A DNA stretch of 38,366 nucleotides from an uncultured bacterium (GCA_938005705.1 CALLML010000020.1:1-38366), one strand, 5' to 3'. Positions 14,367-22,938 are shown, numbered from the stretch's first letter. A program made the numbers and translations. The notes: generated from the sequence alone by a model not told the origin.

Positions 14367-16179
14367 CCGGTCTCTGCCAGCGGAACCGGCCGCGAATCGT
14401 TTTCCAAGGCTTGGAAAACAATCGACCGTTTTTTTCCAAGGCTTGGAAAACTTTCGCCCGATCGCTTCCAAGGCTTGGAAAAGGTTTCCCCTCCGTTTCG
14501 CCGCTCTTCTGGCAATTATTTTCTTCCGTCTTCCGTCTTCCGTTTTCCTCACGTCTGCGCATGCCGCTGAACCGAACATCATCGAGCTGCCGGTGAAGAA
14601 CCCGGCGACGCACGCAATCCTGCGGAACCAGCTGGAGGCCACCGAGCCCGTATTGCGCGCCGAAGCGCTCGACGCCCTCGCCCATATCGGCGATCCCGGC
14701 GACGCCGCCGCCGTGCGCGCACGGCTCCACGATCCTGACGCGCGCGTGCGTGCCGAGGCGCTGCGCGCAATGGCCCGACGCGGCGAGACCGCCGATGATA
14801 CCGACCTGGCGCGACTGGCCGCCGATGCCGACCGCATCGTGCGCTGCACGGTTTTCGCCCACGGACCCGCCGACTTCTTTCGCCGCCGACCCGACCAGGT
14901 CGAGCGCGGGCTGAACGATGCCAAGCCGGAAGTCCGCGTCGCCGCGGCGGCTCACGTCGCCGCGCTCGCGCTTGCGCCGGAAGATGCCGCGCGCCGGATG
15001 CTCGCCGAGTCGGATTCCGCCGCGCGCGCGGCCTGGCTGCGATCCCTCGCCGCGGCGGGCGGCGCCCTGCGGGATGCTGGGTTGCGCGCCGCGCTCACGT
15101 CATCGGCGGACCGCGCCCTCGTGCAGACGGCGCTCGAAATAGTAGCGCGCGGAGACGCGGGCTTCGATGACGCCGTGTTGAGTCGCGCCCGTGCGGAACG
15201 CGGCGCGGTCGCCGCCGCCGCTATCGCCGCCGCGGCGCGCGTGCGGTGCGCCGGTGCGAGCCAAGTGCTGGGACAGCGGCTGGAAACAGAAAACGATCCG
15301 GCCCTCTGGCCGGCGCTGTGCGAGGCGCTGGGGGTGCTCGATGACGAAACCGCCGTGGCCGCGCTGGCGGCAGAGCTTCAACGTCGGCGCGGCTTCGCCG
15401 CGCAATCCGCCGCCGTCCGCGCGCTCGGCGGCATGAAAACGCTCGGGGCTTCCGCCACCCTCGTTGCGGCGACTCGCGATCCCGATCCGCGCGTGCGCAC
15501 ACTCGCAGCGGAGACACTGGGCGCACGGCGCGAAGCCTCGGCCGCGGCGGCGTTGTGGCTGATGCTCGATGACGGGGAGGCCGAGGTGATCACCGCGGCC
15601 CTCCAAGCGCTTCATCGGCTCGGCACGCCGCGCGCAGGCGCGCGGCCGGACCGATTGCGCGCATTGACGAATCATGAAAACCCCAATGTTGTAGCCGGCG
15701 CGATTCGCATCCGTGGCGACCTCGGCGACCGGGACATGATTCCCGATCTCGTTCAGCGGCTCCGCCGCGTGCGTATTGACGTTCCGGCAGAACCGCGGGC
15801 CGCGGCGCTCGATGCGATGATCGCGCTCGGCCATGGGGCCGAAGTGCGCCGCGCCATCGAATTGGTGGCGAAAAATGTCGTGCCCCCGTCGCAATATAAC
15901 CCACAACCCATGCCCGATTCGCCTTCCGTCCGGCGCGCCGCTCTGCGGTATCTAGAGCGATTCGGCGACGCCGCCGCCGCGGCGACGATGCTCGCCGCCT
16001 TCGATGAATTGCCGCCGCCGGATTTGCGCGACGATATTGCACGCACGGCGACGAAACTCACCGGCCGTCCCCATCGCGCCTTGCCGGATTATCGCTACCG
16101 ATCCTATGACGTCGAAAGTCTCCAACCACCTTCGCATCCCTCATCGCCAGAAAAACCCGGCGTTGTCGCTGAATCATGA
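14329..16179 (+). CDS. exported HEAT-repeat (PBS lyase-type) protein with repeat-built N-terminus
   Basis: 616 residues. After residue ~80 the protein is a solenoid of Ala/Arg-rich HEAT/PBS-lyase repeats (for example DPDARVRAEALRAMARRG, DPDPRVRTLAAETLG), a protein-binding scaffold. The start chosen is ATG 14329, nine bases after GGGAG (14315-14319) and overlapping the permease gene by 38 bases. No other ATG or GTG start lies before the repeats; TTG 14443 is possible. Residues 24-53 are encoded by three copies of a 15-19-base palindrome read in three different frames. The signal-peptide-like stretch (about 54-80, ending SAHAAEP) is partly encoded by a 3 x 7-base tandem repeat. The true N-terminus is therefore uncertain. 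It may work with the ABC cassette upstream, but this is only position. Confidence 0.7.
   Translation: MSVFVSSSRRTVDRSLPAEPAANRFPRLGKQSTVFFQGLENFRPIASKAWKRFPLRFAALLAIIFFRLPSSVFLTSAHAAEPNIIELPVKNPATHAILRNQLEATEPVLRAEALDALAHIGDPGDAAAVRARLHDPDARVRAEALRAMARRGETADDTDLARLAADADRIVRCTVFAHGPADFFRRRPDQVERGLNDAKPEVRVAAAAHVAALALAPEDAARRMLAESDSAARAAWLRSLAAAGGALRDAGLRAALTSSADRALVQTALEIVARGDAGFDDAVLSRARAERGAVAAAAIAAAARVRCAGASQVLGQRLETENDPALWPALCEALGVLDDETAVAALAAELQRRRGFAAQSAAVRALGGMKTLGASATLVAATRDPDPRVRTLAAETLGARREASAAAALWLMLDDGEAEVITAALQALHRLGTPRAGARPDRLRALTNHENPNVVAGAIRIRGDLGDRDMIPDLVQRLRRVRIDVPAEPRAAALDAMIALGHGAEVRRAIELVAKNVVPPSQYNPQPMPDSPSVRRAALRYLERFGDAAAAATMLAAFDELPPPDLRDDIARTATKLTGRPHRALPDYRYRSYDVESLQPPSHPSSPEKPGVVAES
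14400..14480. repeat. array of three identical palindromes with 32-bp spacing
   Basis: TTTTCCAAGGCTTGGAAAA occurs at 14400-14418 and 14432-14450, and its core TTCCAAGGCTTGGAA at 14466-14480. Centres lie at 14409, 14441 and 14473, exactly 32 bases apart, about three helical turns. The intervening bases are unrelated. The array lies across the 5' end of the HEAT gene. It could be a protein-binding array, RNA stem-loops or a copy-amplified palindromic repeat. Confidence 0.9.
14523..14543. repeat. tandem heptamer CTTCCGT x3 inside the signal-peptide codons
   Basis: Three perfect copies of CTTCCGT (14523-14529, 14530-14536, 14537-14543) lie in the region encoding the hydrophobic N-terminal segment of the HEAT protein. 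The unit is not a multiple of three, so gain or loss of one copy would shift the frame. Confidence 0.8.
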
Positions 16180-16195
16180 GGAGAGGAGAAGGCCT

Positions 16196-17590
16196 ATGGC
16201 CTCCGCGCACTGCCGCGGCGCCTCGCCGCCGTTGCTCGCCTCGTACGCCCCGCCGCCGATCGAAGGCATGGAGCCGGAGCGGATACGAGTGCTGAACGAG
16301 CGCCCGATCCGGCCGGGCGCCTTCGTACTCTATTGGATGCAGCAGTCCCAACGAGCGGAGCATAATCCCGCGCTGGAGTATGCGATCGGCCTAGCGAATC
16401 TTCAGCGGCTGCCACTTGTCGTCGCCTTCGGGCTGACAGAAACTTTTCCCGACGCGACGGCGCGCGCATACGCGTTTATGGTTGAAGGCCTGATCGAAAC
16501 GCGCGCAGCGCTGCGCGCGCGCGGGTGCGGCTTTGTCCTGCGCCTAGGCGATCCGCCGGACGTCGCACTCGAGGTCGCACGCACTGGCGCGGCGGCGGTC
16601 GTGACCGACCGCGGCTATCTCCGCATTCAGCGCGAATGGCGTCGCCGTCTCGCCACGGCGCTAGACGTCGCGCTGTTCGAGGTGGAAGGCGATGTCGTTG
16701 TGCCGGTGGAAACCGCGTCGGACCATGAAGAATTCGCCGCTCGCACGTTGCGTCCGAAGCTTCTGCGGCTGCGGGATCGTTTTCTGCGGCCGGCGCCGCG
16801 ACTCCAGCCACTCGCCGTCACCCGCGCGCCGATGCTCGCGGGTGAGGAGCCGGTGGATTCGGCCACGGCCTTGCGGTTGATCCGAACGGATTCATCGGTT
16901 CCGCCAGCGCCGGATTTTCGCGGTGGACGTTCCGCCGCCCGCGCGCTCCTGCGCCGATTCACCAACGAACACCTGGCCGCCTATGCCGACGAGCGCAGTG
17001 ACCCGGCCGGCGCGTACGCTTCGCGGCTGAGTCCGTATCTGCATTTCGGACAAATATCGCCGGTGGAGATCGCGCGGACGGTTCAAGCGGCGTCCGCTCC
17101 CGTCGCCGCTCAGGAGGCGTTTCTGGAACAGCTCATCGTGCGGCGCGAGCTGAGCATGAACTTCACGCATTTTAACGACGCGTACGATTGCTGGGACGGC
17201 CTCCCCACCTGGGCGCGCGAGACCCTTGAGGCGCATGCGGCCGATCCGCGCGCGTTCGTCTACGACGCCGAGGCGTGGGATGAAGGGCGCACGCACGATC
17301 CACTTTGGAACGATATTCAACACCGACTGCGCCGTGAAGGCTGGCTGCCTAACATGCAGCGAATGTACTGGGGCAAGAAAATCCTCGAATGGAGCGCGTC
17401 GCCGCGCGAGGCCTTTGAAATCGCGATGCGGCTGAACCATCGCTACGAGCTCGACGGACGCGACCCCAACGGTTTCGCGGGCGTTGCCTGGTGCTTCGGA
17501 AAACATGATCGCCCGTGGCCCGCCCGTCCGGTCTTCGGCACGGTTCGTTCGATGGGCGACCGCAAGCTGCGCGGCCTCATCAAAAGCTAA
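16196..17590 (+). CDS. phr: class II deoxyribodipyrimidine (CPD) photolyase
   Basis: 464 residues. The N-terminal photolyase alpha/beta domain carries the class II hallmark RVLNERPIRP ... FVLYWMQQSQRAEHNPALEYA. The C-terminal FAD domain has LSPYLHFGQISP, ELSMNFTHFNDAYDCWDGLPTWA, MYWGKKILEW and DGRDPNGFAGVAWCFGKHDRPW, all typical of class II enzymes. It repairs UV-made cyclobutane pyrimidine dimers using blue light and FADH-. The start at 16196 follows an AGGAG-rich site; an ATG at 16268 (MEPERIRVLN) would also match the family. It lies 16 bases after the HEAT gene, so it may be read from the same transcript. Its presence points to a lifestyle with some light exposure. Confidence 0.95.
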   Translation: MASAHCRGASPPLLASYAPPPIEGMEPERIRVLNERPIRPGAFVLYWMQQSQRAEHNPALEYAIGLANLQRLPLVVAFGLTETFPDATARAYAFMVEGLIETRAALRARGCGFVLRLGDPPDVALEVARTGAAAVVTDRGYLRIQREWRRRLATALDVALFEVEGDVVVPVETASDHEEFAARTLRPKLLRLRDRFLRPAPRLQPLAVTRAPMLAGEEPVDSATALRLIRTDSSVPPAPDFRGGRSAARALLRRFTNEHLAAYADERSDPAGAYASRLSPYLHFGQISPVEIARTVQAASAPVAAQEAFLEQLIVRRELSMNFTHFNDAYDCWDGLPTWARETLEAHAADPRAFVYDAEAWDEGRTHDPLWNDIQHRLRREGWLPNMQRMYWGKKILEWSASPREAFEIAMRLNHRYELDGRDPNGFAGVAWCFGKHDRPWPARPVFGTVRSMGDRKLRGLIKS

Positions 17591-17668
17591 TATTTTTTTG
17601 TGGCCGACGCGGAAGGAATCGCCTAATGAGTTGTCGGACAAAAGGTAAGGGGGTTTGGACCAAAACCA

Positions 17669-17710
17669 CAATATTTAGCGATCAGGCATTGACATGCCTC
17701 CAATCTATTG
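17669..17710 (+). promoter_or_regulatory. putative pair of NrdR boxes upstream of nrdD
   Basis: Two cores match the NrdR box core CWATATATWG at 9 of 10: CAATATTTAG (17669-17678) and CAATCTATTG (17701-17710). They are 32 bases apart, three helical turns, the spacing typical of NrdR box pairs in front of ribonucleotide reductase operons. The first site also matches three of the six outer bases; the second matches none of these, but is symmetric (CCAAT-N2-ATTGG). The pair brackets the -35 element, so binding would block the promoter. NrdR is an ATP/dATP-sensing repressor of nrd genes in most bacteria. Confidence 0.6.
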
Positions 17711-17717
17711 GTGAAAT
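17689..17717 (+). promoter_or_regulatory. sigma70-type promoter of the nrdD operon
   Basis: TTGACA (17689-17694), 17-base spacer, TGAAAT (17712-17717; 4 of 6 to the -10 consensus). Transcription would start near 17724, giving a leader of about 73 bases before the ATG at 17797. It lies between the two putative NrdR boxes and overlaps the second. Confidence 0.5.
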
Positions 17718-17796
17718 GACGGCTGTTGACTATGGCGCTGATGTGCGATTTCGCGAGCCGTACGGAAGGTTGAAGCCGATTCAAAATGAGGGGGCC

Positions 17797-20517
17797 ATGT
17801 TGGAAAAAACACAGCTTTTTGATGGCTTTCGCAAACGGGACGGGATTGTCGTTCCGTTTCATCGTCGCAAAATTGAGAATGCCGTTCGACGCGCCGCCGA
17901 GGAAGTGGCGCGTCGGGATCGGCAGCCGATGACGCCGGGACTCCCGGAACGGATTGCCGACCGGGTGATCGCCCAACTGAACGATCCGACCAGTGAATAC
18001 TACGTGCCGCCCGACGAGCACGGACAGCGCATCCCCGCGATCGAGGATGTGCAGGACGTCGTGGAGATCGTCCTGGCGGAGGAAGGCTGTACCGCGATCG
18101 TGGCGGCGTACAAGCGGTACCGCAAACAGCGCGAACTGGCGCGAAAGATGATTCGCGTACGGGACATGGCCAAGGGCGATATCGACCTTACCGATGCCAG
18201 CCTCCTGCTGGTCGAATCCATCACCGGCAATCTGACGATGCCGTGGGACCGGGGGCGCATCGTCCGACAGCTCGTGCAGACGGCCCATCTCTCCGTCGAG
18301 ATGGCGATTCAGATCGCGAAGGCGGTGGAAAACCACGTCATCTCCGGCGGCATGCGCACGATCAACACGGCATTGATCCGCGAGCTGGTGAATAATGAGC
18401 TGCTCGAACGCGGGTGCAACGAGCGGCTGCGGGACCTCTCGATTTACGGCGTGCCGCGGGACTATGTCGAGAAGCTGATGTTCACGAAGTCGGTCGAGAA
18501 CAGCAATATCGTCAATAACAATCCGGAGGCTGTGAATCTCGGCATTGCCGAGCTGGTGCTGAAGCAGTGGGCGCTAGACACTATCTTCTCGCCGGAGGTC
18601 AAGCACGCGCACGACACCGGCGCCATCCATTTACACGACCTCGGCTATCCGCACCGGGTCTATTGCTCCTCGCACTCGGTCGAGTATGTGAAAAAATACG
18701 GCCTGTGCCGGCTCGTCAATCTCAACACCGAGTCGAAGCCCGCGCGCAGCGCGTCGGTGTTGACGGGCCACCTAAACACATTTCTCGCCTCGATGCAGGC
18801 GAATTACGCGGGCGCCCTGGGGATCGCCTACATCAACATCCTCTATGCGCCGTATCTGGTCGGCCTGACCCCGCGCGAGATGAAGCAGGTGGCGCAGGAG
18901 CTGATCTTCAACGGCTCGCAAAATGCTTTTTCTCGCGGCGGACAGACGCTGTTCCTCGATTTCAATGTCCATTCTGGCGTGCCGCGCGCGCTGGCAGATG
19001 TGCCGGCGATCGGTCCAGGCGGGCATTATCGCTTGCGTCGCGCCGACGGCTCGACCGTGGAGCTCGAGGAGGAGATGCGCCCGCCGGCCGCCCCCAACAG
19101 CCCGCGGCTGATGGACCTTTACCTCCGCGAGCCCGATGGCTCGCGCCGGCTGGTGCTGCGCGAGATTCCGGATGCGCGTGACGGCGTCGCCTACGACCCG
19201 GAGGTGGTGGCCTCGCTCCGGGAGCGCGGCGAGGCGATTGTCGTGTACGGCGATTTCCAGGCCGAAGCCCAGGCATTCGCTTCGGCCTTGCTCGAAGTGT
19301 GGAAAGAGGGCGATCGCAACGGGCGTGTGTTCGAGTTTCCGAAATGCGATTTTCACATTTCGGAGGAGACGTTCCGCGATCCCGGCCAGTATGCAATTTT
19401 CCGCAAGGCCTGCGAACTTGCCGCCGCAAACGGATCCACCTATTTCATCTTCGATCGCGATGAAGTGACCCTGTCTGCCTGCTGCCGGCTGCGGACGACC
19501 ATCAGCGATCGCTACATGCTGCGGCACCCTGAAACGATGCGTTTCTGCGGCTTCCAGAACGTCACCCTCAATATCCCGCAAGCGGCGTACCGCGCGGCGC
19601 GCGCGGGAAATCGGACGCTCGAGGGCCTGCTTGCGGAGATTGACCGCACGATGGACATCGTGGTGCAGGCACATCTCCAAAAACGGGCGAAAATCGCCGA
19701 GATGATGAGTGGACCGGGGCGCCCTCTTTATCAGATCGGCCGTCCCGCCTGTGACGGGCGACCCTATGTGGACCTGAACACCTGCACGTATATTCTCGGT
19801 CTCATCGGTGTGAATGACACCGTATATTTCCTCACCGGCAAGCACCTTCACGAATCCGAGGAGGCATTTGAGATGGGGCTGCGGATCGTTGCCCACATGA
19901 ACCTGCGGGCGCGAAAGCTTTCAAAAAAGCACGGCCTCAAGCTCACGCTCGAAGAATCCCCCGCGGAAAGCGCCGCCCGCCGGTTGGCCAAAACCGATCT
20001 TGTCTATTTCCCCGAAGAGGCGCGGCGCACGGTCTGCGGCGACAACGAGGACGTGGTCTACTACACGAATTCGGTTCATCTGCGCGCCGACGCGCCGGTC
20101 TCGCTGGTCGAGCGCATCCGACGCCAGGCTATGTTCCACACGATGATCGAATCCGGAGCGATCACGCACGCCTTCATCGGCGAGGAACGGCCCTCCGCCG
20201 GCGCCATCGAGCGGCTGATCACGGAGACCTTCTACCGTACGCAATCGGCCCAGGTGACGATTTCGCCGGAATTTACCTACTGCGACGACTGCCACGCGGT
20301 CATGCGCGGCATCCGCGAAGCCTGCGAGTCCTGCGGTTCAACCCACGTGGTGTCGGAAACGCGGGTGGTCGGTTATTTCAGTAAAATCCACAACTGGAAC
20401 AAATCCAAACGATACGGCGAACTCGTGGCGCGGCACCGCGGCCGATATTCGATCGAAAACGCCGAGGCTTTTGCCTCGCCCGCGGTTCCACCGTCGCCGT
20501 CGCCGGCCGTGAACTGA
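17797..20517 (+). CDS. nrdD: anaerobic (class III) ribonucleoside-triphosphate reductase
   Basis: 906 residues. An N-terminal ATP-cone (about 10-110: VPFHRRKIENAVRRAAEEV ... IEDVQDVVEIVLAEEG) gives allosteric activity control. The ten-stranded barrel follows with NGSQNAFSRGGQTLFLDFNV and SACCRLR around the thiyl-radical cysteine region. The C-terminal zinc site has C828, C831, C842, C845, and the glycyl-radical loop is TRVVGYFS with G859. The enzyme makes deoxyribonucleotides without oxygen. The start at 17797 has GAGGGG at the right distance and begins just before the ATP-cone; an earlier in-frame start would run into the photolyase gene. It is followed by a redoxin and nrdG in one operon, suggesting redoxin rather than formate as reductant. 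Confidence 0.96.
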   Translation: MLEKTQLFDGFRKRDGIVVPFHRRKIENAVRRAAEEVARRDRQPMTPGLPERIADRVIAQLNDPTSEYYVPPDEHGQRIPAIEDVQDVVEIVLAEEGCTAIVAAYKRYRKQRELARKMIRVRDMAKGDIDLTDASLLLVESITGNLTMPWDRGRIVRQLVQTAHLSVEMAIQIAKAVENHVISGGMRTINTALIRELVNNELLERGCNERLRDLSIYGVPRDYVEKLMFTKSVENSNIVNNNPEAVNLGIAELVLKQWALDTIFSPEVKHAHDTGAIHLHDLGYPHRVYCSSHSVEYVKKYGLCRLVNLNTESKPARSASVLTGHLNTFLASMQANYAGALGIAYINILYAPYLVGLTPREMKQVAQELIFNGSQNAFSRGGQTLFLDFNVHSGVPRALADVPAIGPGGHYRLRRADGSTVELEEEMRPPAAPNSPRLMDLYLREPDGSRRLVLREIPDARDGVAYDPEVVASLRERGEAIVVYGDFQAEAQAFASALLEVWKEGDRNGRVFEFPKCDFHISEETFRDPGQYAIFRKACELAAANGSTYFIFDRDEVTLSACCRLRTTISDRYMLRHPETMRFCGFQNVTLNIPQAAYRAARAGNRTLEGLLAEIDRTMDIVVQAHLQKRAKIAEMMSGPGRPLYQIGRPACDGRPYVDLNTCTYILGLIGVNDTVYFLTGKHLHESEEAFEMGLRIVAHMNLRARKLSKKHGLKLTLEESPAESAARRLAKTDLVYFPEEARRTVCGDNEDVVYYTNSVHLRADAPVSLVERIRRQAMFHTMIESGAITHAFIGEERPSAGAIERLITETFYRTQSAQVTISPEFTYCDDCHAVMRGIREACESCGSTHVVSETRVVGYFSKIHNWNKSKRYGELVARHRGRYSIENAEAFASPAVPPSPSPAVN

Positions 20518-20545
20518 GGCGGAACGTTCGAACTGGGAGCAACAG

Positions 20546-20956
20546 ATGAGCCCAACGCTGCGCATCGTGATTTTCGGCAAACCCGGCTGCGACAAGTGCG
20601 CTGTCCTACGCCGCCGGGTGGAGTCGTTGCTGGCCGGGGGAGGCTGGGAGGAGTTTGAAATGGCCTACGCGGATGTGGAGACCGAGGAGGGGCTTGCGGC
20701 GTTTTGCCGCGCCGAATGCATCAATCCCAACCGCCTGCCGGCGCTGCTGGTCATGGAGCGGGCGGAGGTCGCCGGCGGATGGCGGCCGCTGCCGCGGCGG
20801 AAACTCGATCCGACCGGCATCGCCTCGCGACTCTATGCCTATGTCGGGCTGCAGACGGACTATTCCGACGAGGGCCGGGGTGTGATTTCGCCCGGGATGA
20901 TCCGCGAAACATTGGAAGAGGCGCGTGCGGCGCGCATGGCGCCCGCCACGCCATAA
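20546..20956 (+). CDS. glutaredoxin/NrdH-like redoxin, partner of class III reductase
   Basis: 136 residues. The N-terminal thioredoxin-fold strand leads to the redox motif CDKC (C15-C18) in IVIFGKPGCDKCAVLRR. The region NRLPALLVM gives the cis-proline (LP) expected opposite the active site. The C-terminal ~50 residues are an extra tail not seen in ordinary glutaredoxins. It lies between nrdD and nrdG with a 28-base gap after nrdD. Some NrdD enzymes take electrons from thioredoxin/glutaredoxin-type proteins instead of formate, and such redoxins are encoded with them. That role is inferred from position. Confidence 0.8.
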   Translation: MSPTLRIVIFGKPGCDKCAVLRRRVESLLAGGGWEEFEMAYADVETEEGLAAFCRAECINPNRLPALLVMERAEVAGGWRPLPRRKLDPTGIASRLYAYVGLQTDYSDEGRGVISPGMIRETLEEARAARMAPATP

Positions 20957-21002
20957 ACGAGGCGGCGTACCCGCCCTGAAATTGCCCTCGGCAAAATCGG
21001 CC

Positions 21003-21743
21003 ATGTTCCCTGAAAGCCCGCCTGCTGAAGACTCCGCGCCGGACGACATTCGTTGCCCCGTCGCCGCGGTGCTGGGTCAGGTCTCGATGGTGGATTATCC
21101 GGGACACATCGCGGCGGTGTTGTTCACCGGCGGCTGCAACTTCCGTTGTGGCTTCTGCCATAACGCCGCCCTTTTCGCGCGCGCCGATGCCACCTATCCC
21201 TGGGAGGTCATTCGCGAGCGCGCCCATGGTTTTCGCGACGAGTGGGCCAACGGCGTCGTCATCAGCGGAGGTGAGCCCACGCTTGCGACCGGTCTGCCGA
21301 GGCTCATTGAGGAGATGAAAAATCTTGGATTCCTTGTCAAGCTCGACACCAACGGTTCGCGCCCCGATGTTCTGGCCGCAGTGCTCCCGCGCGTCGATTA
21401 TGTGGCCATGGACGTCAAAACCGCGCCTGAACGGTACCGCGCGCTCACGGGGTTCGGGGACACCGATGCCATCGCGCGTTCGATGGCGCTGCTGCGCGAC
21501 GGGCCGACCGACTATGAGTTGCGCACGACGGTCATCGTCAACGAGCACCATGACGCCTGCATGGAAGCCCTTGGACGCTGGATTGGCGGCGCGCGCCGCT
21601 GGGTTTTGCAGCCGTTTGTGCCACGCGATGATCTGCCCGATCCCGCACTGCGATCCGCTTCCCGCACGCCCGTCGCACGGCTGTGCGAACTACGCGAACG
21701 CCTCGTCGCGTGCGCGGAGGAAGTGCTCGTCCGCGGCGCATGA
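21003..21743 (+). CDS. nrdG: anaerobic ribonucleotide reductase-activating radical SAM protein
   Basis: 246 residues. The radical SAM cluster motif CNFRCGFCHN gives C45, C49 and C52 for the 4Fe-4S cluster. GGEPT (SAM-binding) follows, then KLDTNGSRP and VDYVAMDVKTAPERY, which are standard for the NrdG2-type activase of pyruvate-formate-lyase-activase kin. It cleaves S-adenosylmethionine to abstract hydrogen from G859 of NrdD. ATG 21003 gives a short N-terminus before VLGQVSMVDYPG, the conserved start of the domain; an earlier in-frame ATG at 20925 would overlap the redoxin gene. The operon order is nrdD, redoxin, nrdG. Confidence 0.93.
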   Translation: MFPESPPAEDSAPDDIRCPVAAVLGQVSMVDYPGHIAAVLFTGGCNFRCGFCHNAALFARADATYPWEVIRERAHGFRDEWANGVVISGGEPTLATGLPRLIEEMKNLGFLVKLDTNGSRPDVLAAVLPRVDYVAMDVKTAPERYRALTGFGDTDAIARSMALLRDGPTDYELRTTVIVNEHHDACMEALGRWIGGARRWVLQPFVPRDDLPDPALRSASRTPVARLCELRERLVACAEEVLVRGA

Positions 21744-21789
21744 CGAAAACGCTGGTCGGTCGCCGCATGAAACGAGTGTCGTAAATAAC

Positions 21790-21802
21790 TTCTGGACCAG
21801 AA
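21790..21802. promoter_or_regulatory. 13-base perfect palindrome upstream of the dehydrogenase operon
   Basis: TTCTGGACCAGAA (6+1+6) lies in the 157-base gap between nrdG and the 2-hydroxyacid dehydrogenase. Its size and symmetry suit a dimeric regulator site. No matched promoter could be fixed with confidence. Confidence 0.35.
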
Positions 21803-21900
21803 CGCGCCCCGATAATTTCCCTGGTGATTATGTGTGGCGCAAAATGGTGGTCCTGCCTTTTAATAGCCCGTTGGGCGATCCCACAGACGGAGAATAGAGT

Positions 21901-22938
21901 ATGCGAAGCAAGGTGAAGGTAGCGGTCACTGACTACATCGAATCGGATCTGAACTGGGAGGCGCAGGAGCTCGAAAAAGCCGGCATCCTCCTCGAGACCT
22001 ATCAGCTCAAGTTTCGGCCCGAAGACGAGGTGTATGAGAAAATCAAGGACGCCGATCTTCTCGTTGTCAATATGGTTCGGATGACGAAATCGCTCCTGCA
22101 ACGTCTGCCACGCTGCCGCGCGATTATCCGGCACGGAATCGGCTACGACAATGTGGACGTGGCAACCTGCACCCGCCTTGGCATTCTGCTGGCCTATCAG
22201 CCCGACTATTGCAAAGAGGACGTGGCCGAGCATGCGATTGCGCTTCTTTTCGCCTGTGCCCGCAAGATTGTGCGAAGCCGCCGCACACTGGAGGAGTCCA
22301 GCGCCTGCGGTCAATGGGATTTTCACGGACTGTTCCCGCTGTATCGACTCGACGGCAAGACCCTTGGCATCTTGGGGGTGGGCCGGATCGGAAGCCGTGT
22401 TCACCGCAAAATGCGGACGTTCGGTTTTCGCATTTTGGGCTGCGATCCCTATCTTTCTCCCGAACGCCGGCGGGAACTGGAGGAAGCGGGTCTGCATTTC
22501 GTGAATCACGACACATTGTTTCGGGAGTCGGATTTCCTGACCGTCCACACGCCGCTGACGGATGAAACGCGGCATATCGTCAATGCCCGCACACTCGCTT
22601 TGATGAAGCCTACCGCTTATCTGATCAACACCTCGCGTGGACCGATGGTGGACGCCGAGGCTTTGGCGGCTGCGCTGCGGGCTGGAACCATCGCTGGCGC
22701 GGCGTTGGACGTATTTGACGTCGAGCCGCCTCCGCCGGACTACCCCCTGTTTGGCCTGGAAAACTGCATTTTGACACCTCACATCGCGTGGGCGTCGGAG
22801 GAGGCGGGCTGGGAAATTCGGCGTAGTATCCTTGATGACTTACTAGCGATGGCGGCCGGCCGTCCTGCACGCTGCGTAGTCAATCCCGAGGTGTTGCCCT
22901 ATTGGCGAGGGCGCGGCGAGGGAGGCGTGCCCCAGTGA
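21901..22938 (+). CDS. D-isomer-specific 2-hydroxyacid dehydrogenase (CtBP/SerA-like)
   Basis: 345 residues. The N-terminal flavodoxin-like substrate domain is followed by the NAD-binding motif GVGRIG (159-164) and catalytic R246 (NTSRG), E275 (DVFDVEPP) and H294 (LTPHIAW). All three catalytic residues are present. It has no ACT or ASB domain, so it is not a full-length SerA; it is closest in style to CtBP-like or hydroxypyruvate/glycerate dehydrogenases. It reduces or oxidises a 2-oxo/2-hydroxy acid with NAD(H). The ribosome site GGAGA (21889-21893) supports the start. It opens an apparent operon with a class III aminotransferase and an M20 deacylase, which suggests catabolism or salvage of an N-acyl amino compound; the substrate is not known. 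Confidence 0.88.
   Translation: MRSKVKVAVTDYIESDLNWEAQELEKAGILLETYQLKFRPEDEVYEKIKDADLLVVNMVRMTKSLLQRLPRCRAIIRHGIGYDNVDVATCTRLGILLAYQPDYCKEDVAEHAIALLFACARKIVRSRRTLEESSACGQWDFHGLFPLYRLDGKTLGILGVGRIGSRVHRKMRTFGFRILGCDPYLSPERRRELEEAGLHFVNHDTLFRESDFLTVHTPLTDETRHIVNARTLALMKPTAYLINTSRGPMVDAEALAAALRAGTIAGAALDVFDVEPPPPDYPLFGLENCILTPHIAWASEEAGWEIRRSILDDLLAMAAGRPARCVVNPEVLPYWRGRGEGGVPQ

Noticed and set aside
14400-14480. Three-repeat array as a small CRISPR
   Set aside because: The repeats are 15-19-base perfect palindromes with 13-17-base gaps, too short for CRISPR repeats and spacers, and there is no cas gene.
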